40,589 nt of DNA, taken from NCBI GenBank assembly GCA_001247695.2, contig LGRX02030434.1:1-40589 (forward strand), written 5' to 3'. Positions 1-11,608 of this stretch are shown in pieces. Below the pieces are notes generated by a model that saw nothing but the letters and a program-made list of their open reading frames with translations, searched no databases and was not told where the DNA came from. The position numbers and the translations under genes were made by a program. Origin of the DNA: Cymbomonas tetramitiformis. Lineage: Eukaryota; Chlorophyta; Pyramimonadophyceae; Pyramimonadales; Pyramimonadaceae. Position 1 is the stretch's first letter. Each line of letters opens with the position of its first letter.

Positions 1-262
1 ATATCCGTGACATAATGTTATGTGCATCTTGATGTGGCGCTTTGGAGTTCGATCAAGTTTTATCGACGGACTCCAAATCTGTCAGCGCTCCACATCATAA
101 TTTATATCCGTGACATAATGTTGTGTGCATCGTGATGTGGCGCTTTGGAGTTCGATCAAGTTTTATCGACGGACTCCAAATCTGTTAGGGTTCCACAGCG
201 AAATATTTTTGCGTGGGATATTTGTATGTGCATGGTGATGTGGCGCTTTGGAGTTCTGGACG
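1..262. repeat. End of the 103-bp cruciform-type tandem array (left copy)
   Basis: Units starting GATGTGGCGCTTTGGAG occur at 31, 134 and 237, period 103. They equal the last units of the array at 32846-33570. Each full unit carries nested inverted repeats, described under the complete copy. The last unit is broken after GGAGTTC. Confidence 0.9.
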
Positions 263-354
263 GACTTGAAGGCCCAAGACTCCGCCTTTACTGAATTGAC
301 TTATGCTCCTGAAACCTAAGAGTAAGTAGCACGTTAACACCTTGCCCCAGAAAC

Positions 355-3300
355 ATGGGGGCGAACCGTGGAAAACAGGCTGTTGTGAAAGCTATTGCGA
401 AGAAGAAAGAAGAGAATGTAGTGAAATGTGTGGTCCGCGATTGTGCGGTCCCGAAAACTATTGTACCGAAGATCCAATGCAAGACGTGCCAGGGCTACTT
501 TCATTTCGCGTGTTCTAGCAATGAGGAGGTTGGAGTAATATGCAAGCAGTGTGGTCCTCGGCCGGGGAAGTGCGTTTATTGCAAGAAAAGCGCGAGCATC
601 ATGACTTGTGGTGTTTGTGGAGGTGGTTTCCATCCTTCATGTCAGCGAAAATTCGGGACTGGCGATTTGGGTTTGCTCACAAATCAAAAGAACTGTGGGC
701 GCAAGGAGTGCGAGCAGCGATCAGAGTGTACTGCTAGTGAAGTGGCGGAAGATGCCACCGAGGCCACCGTCAAAACGCTGGCCTCAATTGACGCTCCCCG
801 CGCGTTGGCGGGCTTGGCCAAGGAAGCGCAGAGTTCTCGAAGAAAGTCCTTGGACTGGCCTACTAGCGCGCTGAAGACCGGCGACGCTGGTGAGCACATT
901 TTTCAAAGTGGTCCAATAATATAACGTTGTAATGAGTTTTTAGTTCTATTTATGTTTCTCGTCCTACTTGTGTAAACGTGCTTGGTTTTGGTGTTCTATG
1001 AATTAGGTGGGCTCGCCACGGCTCCGCCCTCACCCCCACCGCCAGCACCAGATGAGTCCTGCTTCATATGCGAGAAGGACGATGCACGTGGTGTCCACAG
1101 GTGCTCGCACTGCAAGGCTAGCTACCATAACGTGTGCATGGTAGCCAAAGGCATTGAAGAGACGAACAATTGTGGTAGGCCGGAGTGCATGGCGAAGCGC
1201 ACGGTCTACCCAACCTCCCAAGCCGAGAGAGACGCTGTGAACCTCGCAAAACATGGTGCCATGCTGCTGGAAGGCGCGCTCGAGAACAGTTTGCCGTTGC
1301 TTGCGGTGCCGTCGGCGCGGCCCCCGCCCCTTGTTCAAGCGGCCACACCCGAGGGCGTTCGGGTGGGTGTAGAGGGGCCGTCGGGAGGGGCGGAGCAACC
1401 CGCGCATGCTCCCGCCCCCACCAGCACGGAGGTGCCCGCACCCGACACCGCAGGGCTGGTAGTGAACGCGCCGTCGGGAGGGACGGCTCAACCCGCGGAT
1501 GCTCCCGCCCCCACGAGCACGGAGGTGCCCGCACCCAAGACCGCGGGGGTGGTACCGGACGCGCCGTCGGGATCGGCGGAGCAACCCGCGGACACTCCGG
1601 CACCTGCCTTGTCCATGCTCTCGGAGTTCTCGGCATCGGCTCCCCCACCCCTTGAAGCGGCCACACCCGAGGGCGTTCGCGGGGGTGGAGAGGAGCCGTC
1701 GGGAGGGACGGAGCAACCCGCGCATGCTCCCGCCCCCACCAGCACGGAGGTGCCCGCACCCGACACCGCAGGGCTGGTAGTGAACGCGCCGTCGGGAGGG
1801 ACGGCTCAACCCGCGGATGCTCCCGCCCCCACGAGCACGGAGGTGCCCGCACCCAAGACCGCGGGGGTGGTACCGGACGCGCCGTCGGGATCGGCGGAGC
1901 AACCCGCGGGGGGTGTAGAGGAGCCGTCGGGAGCGGCGGCTCAACCCGCGGATGCTCCCGCCCCCACGAGCACGGAGGTGCCCGCACCCGAGACCGCGGG
2001 GGTGGTACCGGACGCGCCGTTGGGATCGGCGGAGCAACCCACGAACACTCCCGCACAGGCATTGCCCGTAGGTGGCCATCAGCGGAAGCCTCGGTGGGAG
2101 GACCTGGATCTGCCGCAACGTGTTCACTCGTACAAGAAGTACATTAACTTTAGGCCGCGGTATGTGTATGGCGACGGCTTTGGTGGGAAGGAGGGATACG
2201 CCGAGAAATCGAACGGGAAATTCTCGTACGGCGGAGTGGTGTTTCACCAGGGTCACTCGGGGGGGTATGTGGTAGGCTCAATCCTGCACATAAAGAATAA
2301 AGGGTGGTTTGTCCATTGCGGGGGGCCAATCGATGGGCCGAACGCCGACCCGGAGATGTTTCACACCTTCCGCATGAACAAGCTGAACGTGGGCGTAACG
2401 GACAAAGCCCGAGGGGAGGCTTACTTCCGTGACAACGAGCAGATCGACAAAGTGTTCCAGGTCCTCCGGAAGTTCGTGCCTCAACAGATTGCCGTGGAAA
2501 AAACGAAGGGCTTCCAGGAGGGCGTGTCCGTCACGGCCCCGTTGAGGCAGGTCAATACGGCGGACCGGGTGGAGTTAGGACCCAGCGTTACCCGTGACGA
2601 CTACCTCTTCGTCGACAAGGACGCGGCATCCGTTGCCCCTAGCCGTGGGGGCGCGGGTTCCGAGGGGGATACGGTCACGGAGGATGCTGCACCGCCTGAG
2701 ACAATTGCGTCTCAGGCGGTGAAAGGAAGGAAGCGCATGAGGTCGGATTTGGCTGACGGCCACACCTTGCAGAAGCGGGTTGCCGCGCCTGCGCACCTGG
2801 CCGTTCCACACCGAAGGGGGAGCCAAGCACCGAGCGACGTGTCGGGTAGGGCACTTGATGCTGGCACGGGGAAAGGCACGGGGAAAGCTGGAGGTGGTCG
2901 TTCTCGAGGCCGGAGGTCAAGTGTCGGCAGTGGGGTGCTGTCACTATCACAGGCGGCGCAGGTGTATGTAGAGGAAGGAAGAAGTGGACCTGTGCAGGTG
3001 GGCGTGACGAGTGAACAGCTGGAGGAGCTGTTGAGGAAGCAGGGAGAGGAGTTTGGTCGGAGCTTGGAAGCGTTGGAGCAGAGACAGCAGAGCGCACTGG
3101 ACCGGCGCTTAGAGCTGGAGCGCGCTAGTTTGGAGACGCTCCTGCCGCAAGTGCCGGCCTCCGAGGAACCGCGTCCGGCACCTGTGGCGTCGGCGACGCC
3201 CACGGCGGAGCAAGGGACGGAGGGTGAGATCTCAGGTCTGGAAGCAGTTCGTCAGGGCGTCCCGCAGGCCCAGCAGCAGGAGGAACTCCTCCTGGCCCAG

Positions 3301-4077
3301 CACCTGCAGCAACTCCCACTGTCACAGGCTCAGGTGCATCAGGTGCTGCAGCCCCAGCAGTTTCAGCAGGTGCTGCCGCCTCAGCAGCTTCAACAGCCGC
3401 AGCAGCCCTTGCAGCTGCAGCAACTCCCGCAGCCCCCGTCTCAGCTTCAACAGGTGCTGCCGCCTCAGCAGCTTCAACAACCGCAGCAGCCCTTGCAGCT
3501 GCAGCAACTCCCGCAGCCCCAGTCTCAGCTTCAACAGGTGCTGCCGCCCCAGCAGCTGCAACAGCCGCAGCAGCCCCTGCAGCTGCAGCAACTCTCGCAG
3601 CCCCTGCAGCTGCAGCAACTCTCGCAGCCCCAGTCTCAGCTTCAACAGGTGCAGCTACCCCAGCAGCTTCAACAGATGCAGCAGCTCCAGCAGCTTCAAC
3701 CGTTGCAGCAGCCCCAACAGCTTCAACCGGTGCAGCAGCCTCAGCAGCTTCAACAGCTGCAAGAACTCCAGCAGCTTCAACAGCTGCAACAACTTCAGCA
3801 GCTCCAGCAGCTCTCGCAGCTTCAGCAATCCTACCAGCTGCAACCACAATTGCTCGCGCAACCCCAGCTATTCGCGCAACCCCAGCTATTCGCGCAACCG
3901 CCGCAGCTGCTCGCGCAACCCCAGCTGCTCGCGCAACCGCAGGTGCTCGCCCAACCACAGCAGCTCGCCCAACCAGCACAGCAGCTTTTCACCCTGACCG
4001 CGGATCAATTGCAGGACCTTGCTCGTGGGGCTTCACGCTCACGTGTTTCCTTGGAAGAGCTGTTCGACAGGCGCTAG
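355..4077 (+). CDS. Transposon-borne zinc-finger / Gln-rich protein, left copy (2 exons, 1,201 aa)
   Basis: Exon 1 is 355-889, the intron is 890-1006 (GTGAGC...TTAG, 117 nt) and exon 2 is 1007-4077. Joining them splits one Gly codon and keeps the frame, which turns two apparent genes into one of 1,201 residues. Residues 25-66, 73-119 and 197-239 form three Cys/His modules of PHD/RING-like spacing (for example C73-C76, C85-C88, H93-C96, C114-C119). Then come Pro/Ala-rich repeats with a duplicated block (about 300-530), a compact Gly/aromatic-rich region (about 540-690) that I do not recognise, a basic KGRKRMR patch near 752, a probable coiled coil (about 843-892) and a Gln/Leu-rich tail (about 934-1170). 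Role unknown; zinc fingers plus a Gln-rich tail suggest a chromatin-binding regulator or transposition accessory protein. Here residue 105 is Leu; the other copy has Cys. Confidence 0.8.
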
Positions 4078-4289
4078 CTTAGAAATCGTTTGCCTAACTA
4101 AAAGTGCTATTTGAGCTGTCCCGAGAGCCGCATCTTGGTGCTTCGTGCTACAGTAAGCTGCAATTTTTGCATAACTCTAATAACCTGACACTACGGTAAT
4201 TATGTCACTTGCAAGTATTCATACATTAGATTGTGTATGAACATTGGAATATAAGCATGGAAATGCACTTGCATATTGAATTGCTCTTT

Positions 4290-5058
4290 ATTTTCAAAAC
4301 ATCGGCCGTGTGCATGACACGGCAACCATCCTGATATTTGCAGTGAACAAATTGGTCCCGCGCGGCTCCTGCAAAACCCAAAATATCAAAATATTGCATT
4401 ATTTTGTTTCTACGAACCTTCTCCGATGTTCTCCAAAAATATTAAATCATACAATATAATTTCCCGCTTGTTATTGGCCTTGTAGCGACACATTCATATG
4501 CCGCGCATGCATGCCAAGTGCAAAATTCGATTTCCTGCCGTTTGCAGTGACCAAAATGGCCCCGCACGACTACTCCAAAACCCTAAACGTCAAAATTCAT
4601 ATTTTTGAGTTTGTCCAAACCTTCTCCAAACTTCTCCAAAAATATCAAACCGTGTAATATCATCATTTCCCGAAATTGTGCACTTTATAGCGGACCCCGC
4701 ACACGCCGAACCCCCTCTCACAACTAATATTTCACCCACACCACCCCGCCAGCAACCCTAAAACCCTAGAATATTGGACATGCAACCTTTTACTGCCTTC
4801 TACTATCATGTTGCACCTTCCCAAACCTTGTAATGGCCTTTTATAAACTTATTAATGTGTCGCGCAAGCATTCCATGTGCACAACTTGATTCCCTGGTAT
4901 TTGCAGTAAACGAAATGGCCCCGCACGGCTACTCCAAAACCCGAAATGTCAAAATTTTACATTTTTGAGTTTGTCCAAACCTTCTCCAAACTTCTCCAAC
5001 CTTCTAACACTTCTAAATGTCATTTTTTCGAAAATTCGTCAAATTATGCATAAACGTA
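4290..5058. repeat. Right subterminal repeat region of the left copy
   Basis: Diverged units share blocks such as GGCCCCGCACG, ACTCCAAAACCC and TTTGAGTTTGTCCAAACC. They are the inverted counterpart of the 349-bp units at the left end of the complete element. No gene is visible. Confidence 0.7.
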
Positions 5059-5080
5059 CCACCCACACGTGCCACATGCC

Positions 5081-5829
5081 TTGATGTCTTTGTTGTTGTC
5101 GCTTCTTGCTGGTACCAGTCTTCTTACACCGATTTGAGGCGTCCCTCATGGTGTTTTTAGGTTATTGGGGGGAACTGAGTCCACTTTAGTCCATCACTTT
5201 ACAGTTCTTAGGATGTAGCCCACCTTTCTAGAAATCGTATCGTTGAGTGACGTTCCAAGGTTCAATGAAGAGCGTTTTCGCGATACAATCCTACGCTGGA
5301 TTACTGATTGATCCACACGTTATCATGTATGTGCTAGACGATTCAAAGCATCCGAAGTCTACGTTACGGATTATTTGCGCTAGCCGTCGTCGCTTTAGCG
5401 AACGATGATCCCACGATTTAACGATTTATAATCGCACGATTCTCGGCCTGATATAGTGCACCCAACCCTTCCTCCCCTCCTTAAGCTACTTTGGAGGATC
5501 ATAGGTGGCGATGGGGAGCCCGATTTTTGGGGCTTGTTTTTAATGCAAACGGAGTGGCCCTGCTTAACGGAATTGGACTTATAATCCTCAACCGGTCTGC
5601 TCAACTCCTCAATGTTTTTGTCCAGTACGCACGCTTTGACGAACATCTATCGCGATGAGTGAGAATGGATTCGCCACGTACTAATGTGAAATTTATTTAG
5701 TTATGTTTGTCAAGCACAACTTAGGATCACAACTCCGTCTACCTCAGTCGATGTCTCCGGTAGCTTCGGATGACTGGCCAAGAATCCGATGACAAACCAC
5801 GGTTTTGGCAAAGGTAGCATTTAGCAGTT
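5081..5829. other. Non-coding stretch between the left transposon copy and the retrotransposon
   Basis: I see no convincing coding region. A minus-strand open frame at 5395-5646 has no recognisable motif and no splice partners. The 3' long terminal repeat of the neighbouring retrotransposon may lie in or next to this stretch, but I found no matching partner right of gag. Confidence 0.5.
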
Positions 5830-6039
5830 TTTATTTATCCACAGATATGATATCTCGCATGTGTGCGTATCTGTGCAAGGGTATGATTTTGAACAAGGCT
5901 CACTACACCTTTAGCAAGGAAGGATCAATTCCCGCTTCAATGCAACATAATGATAAACATTAAGAGCAAGGTTATATAGATGATCGACATGTATTAGTAT
6001 ATATTACAAGAAGTAAGGGCATAAGGCTTAATATAATGG

Positions 6040-9000
6040 TTAGCCTTCATAGGCAGCTATAATGTCTGCTGCATTGGTCAGCTCTGTGGCTTTGACCCAG
6101 GTGTCATGCTCAGGACCGTAGCCTGCATATCGTACTAAATAGTATTTGACACCTCTAGTGAACTTATCCGAGAGTATATGTGATATCTCAAACAGTGGTT
6201 GCCCTTCTTCGGTGATCATCTGTGGCAGAGGCAAAGGTGCTTGAATCGAGTCATTGTACAGCTCTAATCTGGAAACAGGCTGTACCGGATGAATACGGAT
6301 ATCAAGATCTCCGAAATCTAACTCGTATGCACGTCCATGGCTAAGCACTTTGGAAATAGTGAACGGTCCAATATATGGCTGCTTAAAGTGTCTGCCTGCC
6401 TCTGTCAAACCAGTCCATTGAATAAACTCGGTCCGTAAAAGAACTTTCTGCCCAACTGCAAACTGCTTAGGCATGTGAGTCTTATTGAATCTGGCTTGGC
6501 TAATTTCTGCTGCTCGGGAAATGTTGTCTACCGCGTTGGCATGAACAGCCGAGTACTGGTCAAAATGATCTCGAATAGCTCTTTGTATTGGAACAGGAGC
6601 TTCTGGCGGAATAGTGATAACCAGGTCATGAGGCGAAAGTGGTTGCGCCATCGAGTCGAGATAAAATGGTGAATAACCAGTTGATGCAGAAACGGTATTG
6701 TTAATTGCAAACTCCACCAGAGGCAACTTGTCCTCCCACGAATTGGCTGAAGTATCATTGCAACAACACCTGATGATGAAAATACTACTTAATCAGTTTA
6801 TAAACCAGAGGATGGTGAAATCATATCATGAATCAACAATTTGAAAAATACCTGAGGATGTCCTCAATGAAGGCATGGCTCCTCTCATTGACAGCATTCG
6901 ACTGTGGATGGTGTGATGACGTCATGGACAATCTCGTACCAGTAGATTTCCACAGTGTCTGCCAGAATGTAGAGGTGAATCTGGGGTCTCGATCTGAGAT
7001 GATGTTCCTCGGAAGACCATGGAGCTTGAAGATATGCTGCATATATATGGAAGCAGTATGCTGAGCTGTCCAGGTCATGCTGAAGGGAATGAGATGACAA
7101 CGATGAGAGAATTGACACATTACCACAAATATACTGTCGTGCCCATTAGTGGTGATAGGCAGATCAGTGATCCAATCAAGAGATACATCAAGCCATTTTG
7201 TCTTAGGCACAGAATATCGTATGTGTGCCTGACCATAAGGCTTGTGTCGCCTCGTTTTCTGGCGCTGACAAACGGGGCACTCCCGAATGTACTTGATAGC
7301 TGCCGTTGTCATTCCTGGCCAATAATACCGGCTACGCAGAAGATGAAGCATGCGATTTTTGCCTACATGACCAGAAATAGTGGCTGAGTGGCACTCATGA
7401 AGAAGAATGTGGCGGAGCTGTGTGATCTCACCGTCATCTGTGGGGACTTTAGCTGTTGGTGGAATGTACAGCTGTCTGCCATATATGGTCTTACGATAGA
7501 TCAACCCCTGAATGAGCTCGAAGCTGTAGCTGCTGACTGACTGTGATGAAGTCGATGATGTCAGCTTAGCTAAAATAGTCTGTGCAAATGTGTCACGATC
7601 ATATTCGGATATAATGATGTCGTGTAGCTGATGAGCTGATGAAGAAGATATAAGAACAATGAATGTAGGATCTGCAGATGGAATGACCTCGCTGATGTCC
7701 ATATGATGAAGACAATCAGTAAGTTCAAAAAGTGCAGAGATACGCGTGAGTGCGTCTGCAACCTTATTCTTCTCGCCAGCAATGTGCTCTATACGGAAGT
7801 TGTATTCAGAGAGCTCATCCAACCACCGTGCCTGTTTGGGGCTCAGTGTGGATTTGGTCTGGAAATAAACCAGTGGCTGATGATCTGAGCGTACAATAGT
7901 CTCAGGAGCTCCCAACAAGATGTGGCGAAAGAATCGGAAGCCTTCCACAATGGCAAATAGCTCGATCTCAGGAATAGGCCAACGTCTCTGTGTATCGGAT
8001 AGAGTGACGCTGTGATAGCCACATGGCTTCATACCTTTTCCTTGATCCTGGAGTAATACTTGGCCAACGTGTGTGCCTGATCCATCGACCTCCAAAATAG
8101 ATGGCAGTTTCTGATCTGGAAGTTGTAATACTGGAGCGTTACAGATGGCACTTTTGAGGTTATCAAATGCCTGCTGCTGCTCAGTTTCCCAGACAAACTC
8201 TGCATTATCTTTAAGGAGACGATTGAGAGGTTCGGCAACTTTGGAGAACTTTGGTATGAATCTCCTAAATTGACCAACCATGCCCAAGAATGACCGAAGG
8301 GATGACTTGCCATCTTTAGCCATACGGCGTAGAGGCTGCTTTCCAACGGTAGGACCATAAGACACTGGAGGCTGAATTGCCATGACTGCTCTGATCCTGT
8401 CTTCGATGATGGATAGGCCTGCTTCAGATATGTGATGTCCGATAAAATCTATAGATTTAACGAACAACTCCACCTTGGAAGGCCTGATGAAAAACTGGTG
8501 ATCTCTGCAACGCTGGAGGAACTGTCGAACATGCTTCACATGACTGTCAAAATCTGGACTGTATACGATAGTGTCGTCCATGAATATGACAAGGAACTGG
8601 TCGATGAAGTCGAAAAATGCCCGATTTCCTACACGAAGTGCTGTTGCAGGAGCATTGGTCAATCCGAAAGGCATAACTGTCCATTCATAAGAACCGTATC
8701 TGGTGCGAATAGCAGTTTTATGTATATCATCCGGATGAATGGGGATTTGGTGAAAGAACTGGTTAAAATCAAATCTACTGAACCATCTTGATCCCTTCAG
8801 CTGCTCTAGTAGGGTGTCATGTGGTGGTAGTGGATACGTGTCCTTGATGGTGATGTTATTCAGGGCACGATAATCACAACACATCCTCCACTTTCCCCCT
8901 GGCTTAGGAGCGAAAATGATTGGGCATCCATATGGCGATGATGATGGACGAAGGATACCCAACTCGACATATTTGATGATTTGCCGTTTGAGTTCCTCCA

Positions 9001-9826
9001 TCATGGGTGCTGGAATGGTGCGTACTGGCTGTGAAGGAGGCTTATGTCCAGGTTCGATGTCGATTCTATGATATCCACCTTCAAACCGCTCTGGCCTATG
9101 ACCAGCCGGAAGATCCTCTTGGAAAACGTCTGAAAAGTCTTCTCTCACTTGATCACGTGCTGCTGTGACCTCGGGGTCTTCCATTGTGGTGTCTGAGTCT
9201 GATGCTGCAAAGACCAATTCACCATCGACCTCGGAGAGGAAAAAGAGATATGCTACGGCTTCTTCAGCCGAACCACTGGATCGAATGCGACGGAGATGTT
9301 TCCTCATAGTGGTGGCACTGACCAATTCCATTTCAGGAAGGCCATCTGAGTCTGGAGTCTGCTCTACTCTGGACAATACTGTGCGAATACTGGAGCCTGA
9401 TGAATGCTTTCTAGTGATCGTCAGATTTTTGGTCTGAAAGTCAATATGTGGATTCCTCCTCTCCAACCAATCTTGACCCAGAATGACAGTGAATGGTTTC
9501 ATGTCAATGATGTAGATATCTACTGAATCCTTATACTTGCCCAGCGTGAATGTAGCATTGGGAAGATAGGATGTACATGATAGTTGGCTTCCTCCAGCCA
9601 ATCCCACTGAAAATGATGAAGAATCTGTGGAAGGTATACCAAGCTGAGCAGCGAACTGTCTGTCGATGAAAGACGATGTGGCTCCTGGATCTACCAAAAT
9701 GTGAGTACTCTGTCCATAAACTTTCCCTTTATACAACAACAGCTTCTTCTGTGATTTCAGCTGTGCTGTTTGAGACTGCATCTGTGCGATGTGTTCTGTG
9801 GGATTGTCCATCTGCTGAAACTGCAA
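6040..9826 (-). CDS. pol: Ty3/gypsy pol polyprotein with intron in integrase and C-terminal chromodomain
   Basis: The first exon runs down to 6852 and the second from 6769 to 6040, joined in frame across an 82-nt GT-AG intron. Domains in order: aspartic protease with DPGAT; reverse transcriptase with CCDYRALN and the catalytic FMDD; RNase H (EVDGSG region); integrase with an HHCC zinc finger ending in CPVC, then the D,D-35-E core (D in LDW, D in SDRDPRF, E in NERSH); a GPF-type C-terminal module; and a chromodomain whose core includes YYLVRYAGYG. All catalytic residues look intact. The pol frame lies in the -1 frame relative to gag and stays open upstream across the gag stop, to about 9931 at least. 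Fusion by -1 frameshifting is therefore more likely than a separate start; 9826 marks only a non-ATG position. Confidence 0.9.
6770..6851 (-). other. 82-nt GT-AG intron inside the retrotransposon integrase
   Basis: The donor is CCTCAG|GTATTT at 6852/6851 and the acceptor is CATCAG|GTGTTG at 6770/6769. Removing 6851-6770 joins the two frames through an Arg codon and restores the expected integrase sequence between NERSHAFIEDIL and VEFAINN. Without removal the frame ends in a stop about seven codons later. Confidence 0.8.
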
Positions 9827-9900
9827 TGTCAGACTGGAAAGGACTTCTTCTGAGATACTCTCAATCCGGCCACTTGCTTCAGTGGCATCTGGAGGCTGAT

Positions 9901-11118
9901 CTATCCCCTTGGGGTTGCTCTCATCACTGGTACAGTCTGTGCAGTACCCTGAGAGTTTCCCTGAGGAGCTGGAGCTGAAGCTGGAACTGGAGTTGCATCT
10001 GCTGCATTGATGCCGTGCTGGCTCTTCAGTTCCTTGACCAAGGTGTTGATCGTATTGATGAGTTTGCCAGACCCATCCTTAGCACCCTGATTCTTCTGTG
10101 GCTGTCTCTGATTCTGAAAAGGATTCTGAGCTGGTGGCTTACCCTTGATCTCCTTTCCATCATTGGTCCTGGTGGCAAAACAATCCTTCTCGATGTGACC
10201 AATACGACCACAACGATTGCAGGTCTTATCATTCTGTGATTTTCCTTTTCCTTTTCCTTTGCCCTTGCCTTTACCACCTTTTCCTTTGTTCCGATTCTGA
10301 TTGGAGTTCTGGCTGCCATTCTGATTCCAATTCCGATTTCTGTTGGTTCTGTCATATGGCTTCTGGCCACGTCCTCTGTCCTTATCCTTCTTGGATGGAC
10401 CTCCAGATGACTGCTCCTTCTGACCCCGATAGTGAAGGGTTTCTGATTGCTTTGAGTGAATGACGTAGTTCAAATCAAGCAATATCTGTGTGGTTTCTTG
10501 CCACGACAGATTGTTCCTCTGCTCTTCTGTCAGGTATCTGAGCTGGAACTGTCTGCGGAGATCAGAATCCATACTGGTGACGAATCTGTCCTTTATTAGC
10601 ACATCATTTAAATCAACTGCTGCTAAAGAAGCCAGTGATGTAAATGTGCGCAAATAATCTGCAAAGGTTTGGGTTCCTTGAGTCAGTGCCATTAGGTGTT
10701 TCTTGGCTACTGATCTCTTATGAGGATTACCAAATTGTCTGAGGAACGTCTGTCTGACCATCTCATAAGTGGCATATGGTTGTTGTGCCAAGACCTGGAA
10801 ATAGTGTCTGTCGTTATTCTGTATGAGAGTAAGAAACACTGTGATCAAATCCTTATCATTGACACCTGGATAAGTGAACTGGAAATATCTGTCCACTGTA
10901 TCCAACCAGACCTCTGCGTCCTGTCCTGATTTGAATTCCCTAGGTGGTGTCATTTTCACCTTGGGGACCAAACTGGGTGGAGCTGGTGGAGCTGGTGCTG
11001 GTACTGTATCTGCATCTGGATCTACAAAGACCATCGGAGGACTGTCTGCTGTATACTCTGCTTCTGGTGCCTGAGGCTCATTGGCAGGATCCTTGTACCG
11101 GCTCATATCTGGTTTCAT
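9901..11118 (-). CDS. gag: Ty3/gypsy Gag (capsid and nucleocapsid)
   Basis: The product is 405 aa from ATG 11118. A retrotransposon-Gag capsid-like region occupies about residues 70-190. A basic Gly/Lys-rich tract precedes a zinc knuckle, CNRCGRIGHIEKDC (CX2CX4HX4C), at about residues 300-313. Gag packages the element RNA in cytoplasmic particles. The same frame stays open for another 52 codons upstream to 11274 and reads like protein (aromatic-rich, with KIPKWIAGYAD), so the true N-terminus may be further upstream, possibly through a spliced exon: TCAACCCAG looks like an acceptor near 11255. Pol follows in the -1 frame. Confidence 0.88.
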   Translation of the reverse strand: MKPDMSRYKDPANEPQAPEAEYTADSPPMVFVDPDADTVPAPAPPAPPSLVPKVKMTPPREFKSGQDAEVWLDTVDRYFQFTYPGVNDKDLITVFLTLIQNNDRHYFQVLAQQPYATYEMVRQTFLRQFGNPHKRSVAKKHLMALTQGTQTFADYLRTFTSLASLAAVDLNDVLIKDRFVTSMDSDLRRQFQLRYLTEEQRNNLSWQETTQILLDLNYVIHSKQSETLHYRGQKEQSSGGPSKKDKDRGRGQKPYDRTNRNRNWNQNGSQNSNQNRNKGKGGKGKGKGKGKGKSQNDKTCNRCGRIGHIEKDCFATRTNDGKEIKGKPPAQNPFQNQRQPQKNQGAKDGSGKLINTINTLVKELKSQHGINAADATPVPASAPAPQGNSQGTAQTVPVMRATPRG

Positions 11119-11520
11119 GCGACTGACATTGTCATAATAGCCTATGTGGTCATATCTGGTTAGTGTATCGGCATAACCAGCGATCCACTTCGGGATTTTA
11201 AACCGACTGTATGCATCGTATGAACCAAGTATGTCGAAAAACCAAGTCGAATGATCTGGGTTGATATCAGGAATTCATGCTCTTCCTCTTCGATAGTAAC
11301 CATCTAAAAACAAAACACAGCACAAAAAATACCTTCAGCTAATTGTCTAACTGAGTGTGTGTGATTTATATGTTATATATGGTATATCTGTATATTATGA
11401 TGAGGTTATGCATGTACATATATCCACCTTCTTCCCCCCTCAAGGAAGTGTGTGATACAGTGGCAGTTGTCAATTGCCAATACCTCATTCAGCATGCATT
11501 CCTTATAGGAATCAGCTGTT

Positions 11521-11608
11521 ACAGTTTTAGGGTTGCAGCCCTACAGTCCTTGGGTTGTAGCCCTGCAGTTTTTGGGTTGTTGCCCTACAGTTTTAGGGTT
11601 GTTGCCCA
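11521..11608. repeat. Four tandem 22-bp units
   Basis: Four consecutive 22-bp units start at 11521, 11543, 11565 and 11587. Each reads close to RCAGTTTTAGGGTTGTWGCC plus two bases. The TTTTAGGG word resembles an algal telomere unit, but the array is not telomeric. Confidence 0.85.

Larger units (their letters stand above)
1..5080 (+). mobile_element. Left partial copy of the two-gene DNA transposon (right half only, cut by the window edge)
   Basis: This stretch matches 33310-38389 at a constant offset of 33,309 bases. It begins inside the 103-bp tandem array, carries the zinc-finger/Gln-rich gene and ends at 5080 with the same terminal inverted repeat (ends GTGCCACATGCC) as the complete copy. 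Beyond 5080 the two copies diverge at once (TTGATGTC here, TGCATGTC there), which fixes the element edge. The transposase half would lie to the left of the window. I saw about ten base differences in the coding part, so the copies are recent. The left target-site duplication cannot be tested here. Confidence 0.9.
5830..11274 (-). mobile_element. Ty3/gypsy chromovirus-type LTR retrotransposon; LTRs not identified
   Basis: Minus-strand order is gag, protease, reverse transcriptase, RNase H, integrase, chromodomain, which is the Ty3/gypsy order; the terminal chromodomain defines chromoviruses. The internal region is essentially intact. An AATAAA (minus) lies at 5835-5830, about 205 nt after the pol stop. 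I could not find a long direct repeat pair flanking gag-pol by eye, nor a convincing primer binding site upstream of gag. The outer limits given here are therefore only those of recognisable content, and the real ends are unresolved. Confidence 0.8.

Noticed and set aside
1030..2256. Long antisense frames under the Pro/Ala and Gln-rich parts of the zinc-finger gene (also 34339-35565, 3125-3979, 36434-37288)
   Set aside because: They are simple mirrors of GC-rich repeats and give Arg/Pro or Ala/Val low-complexity products only.
5395..5646. Minus-strand open frame of 83 codons
   Set aside because: No motif, no splice partners, no homologous copy in the window.
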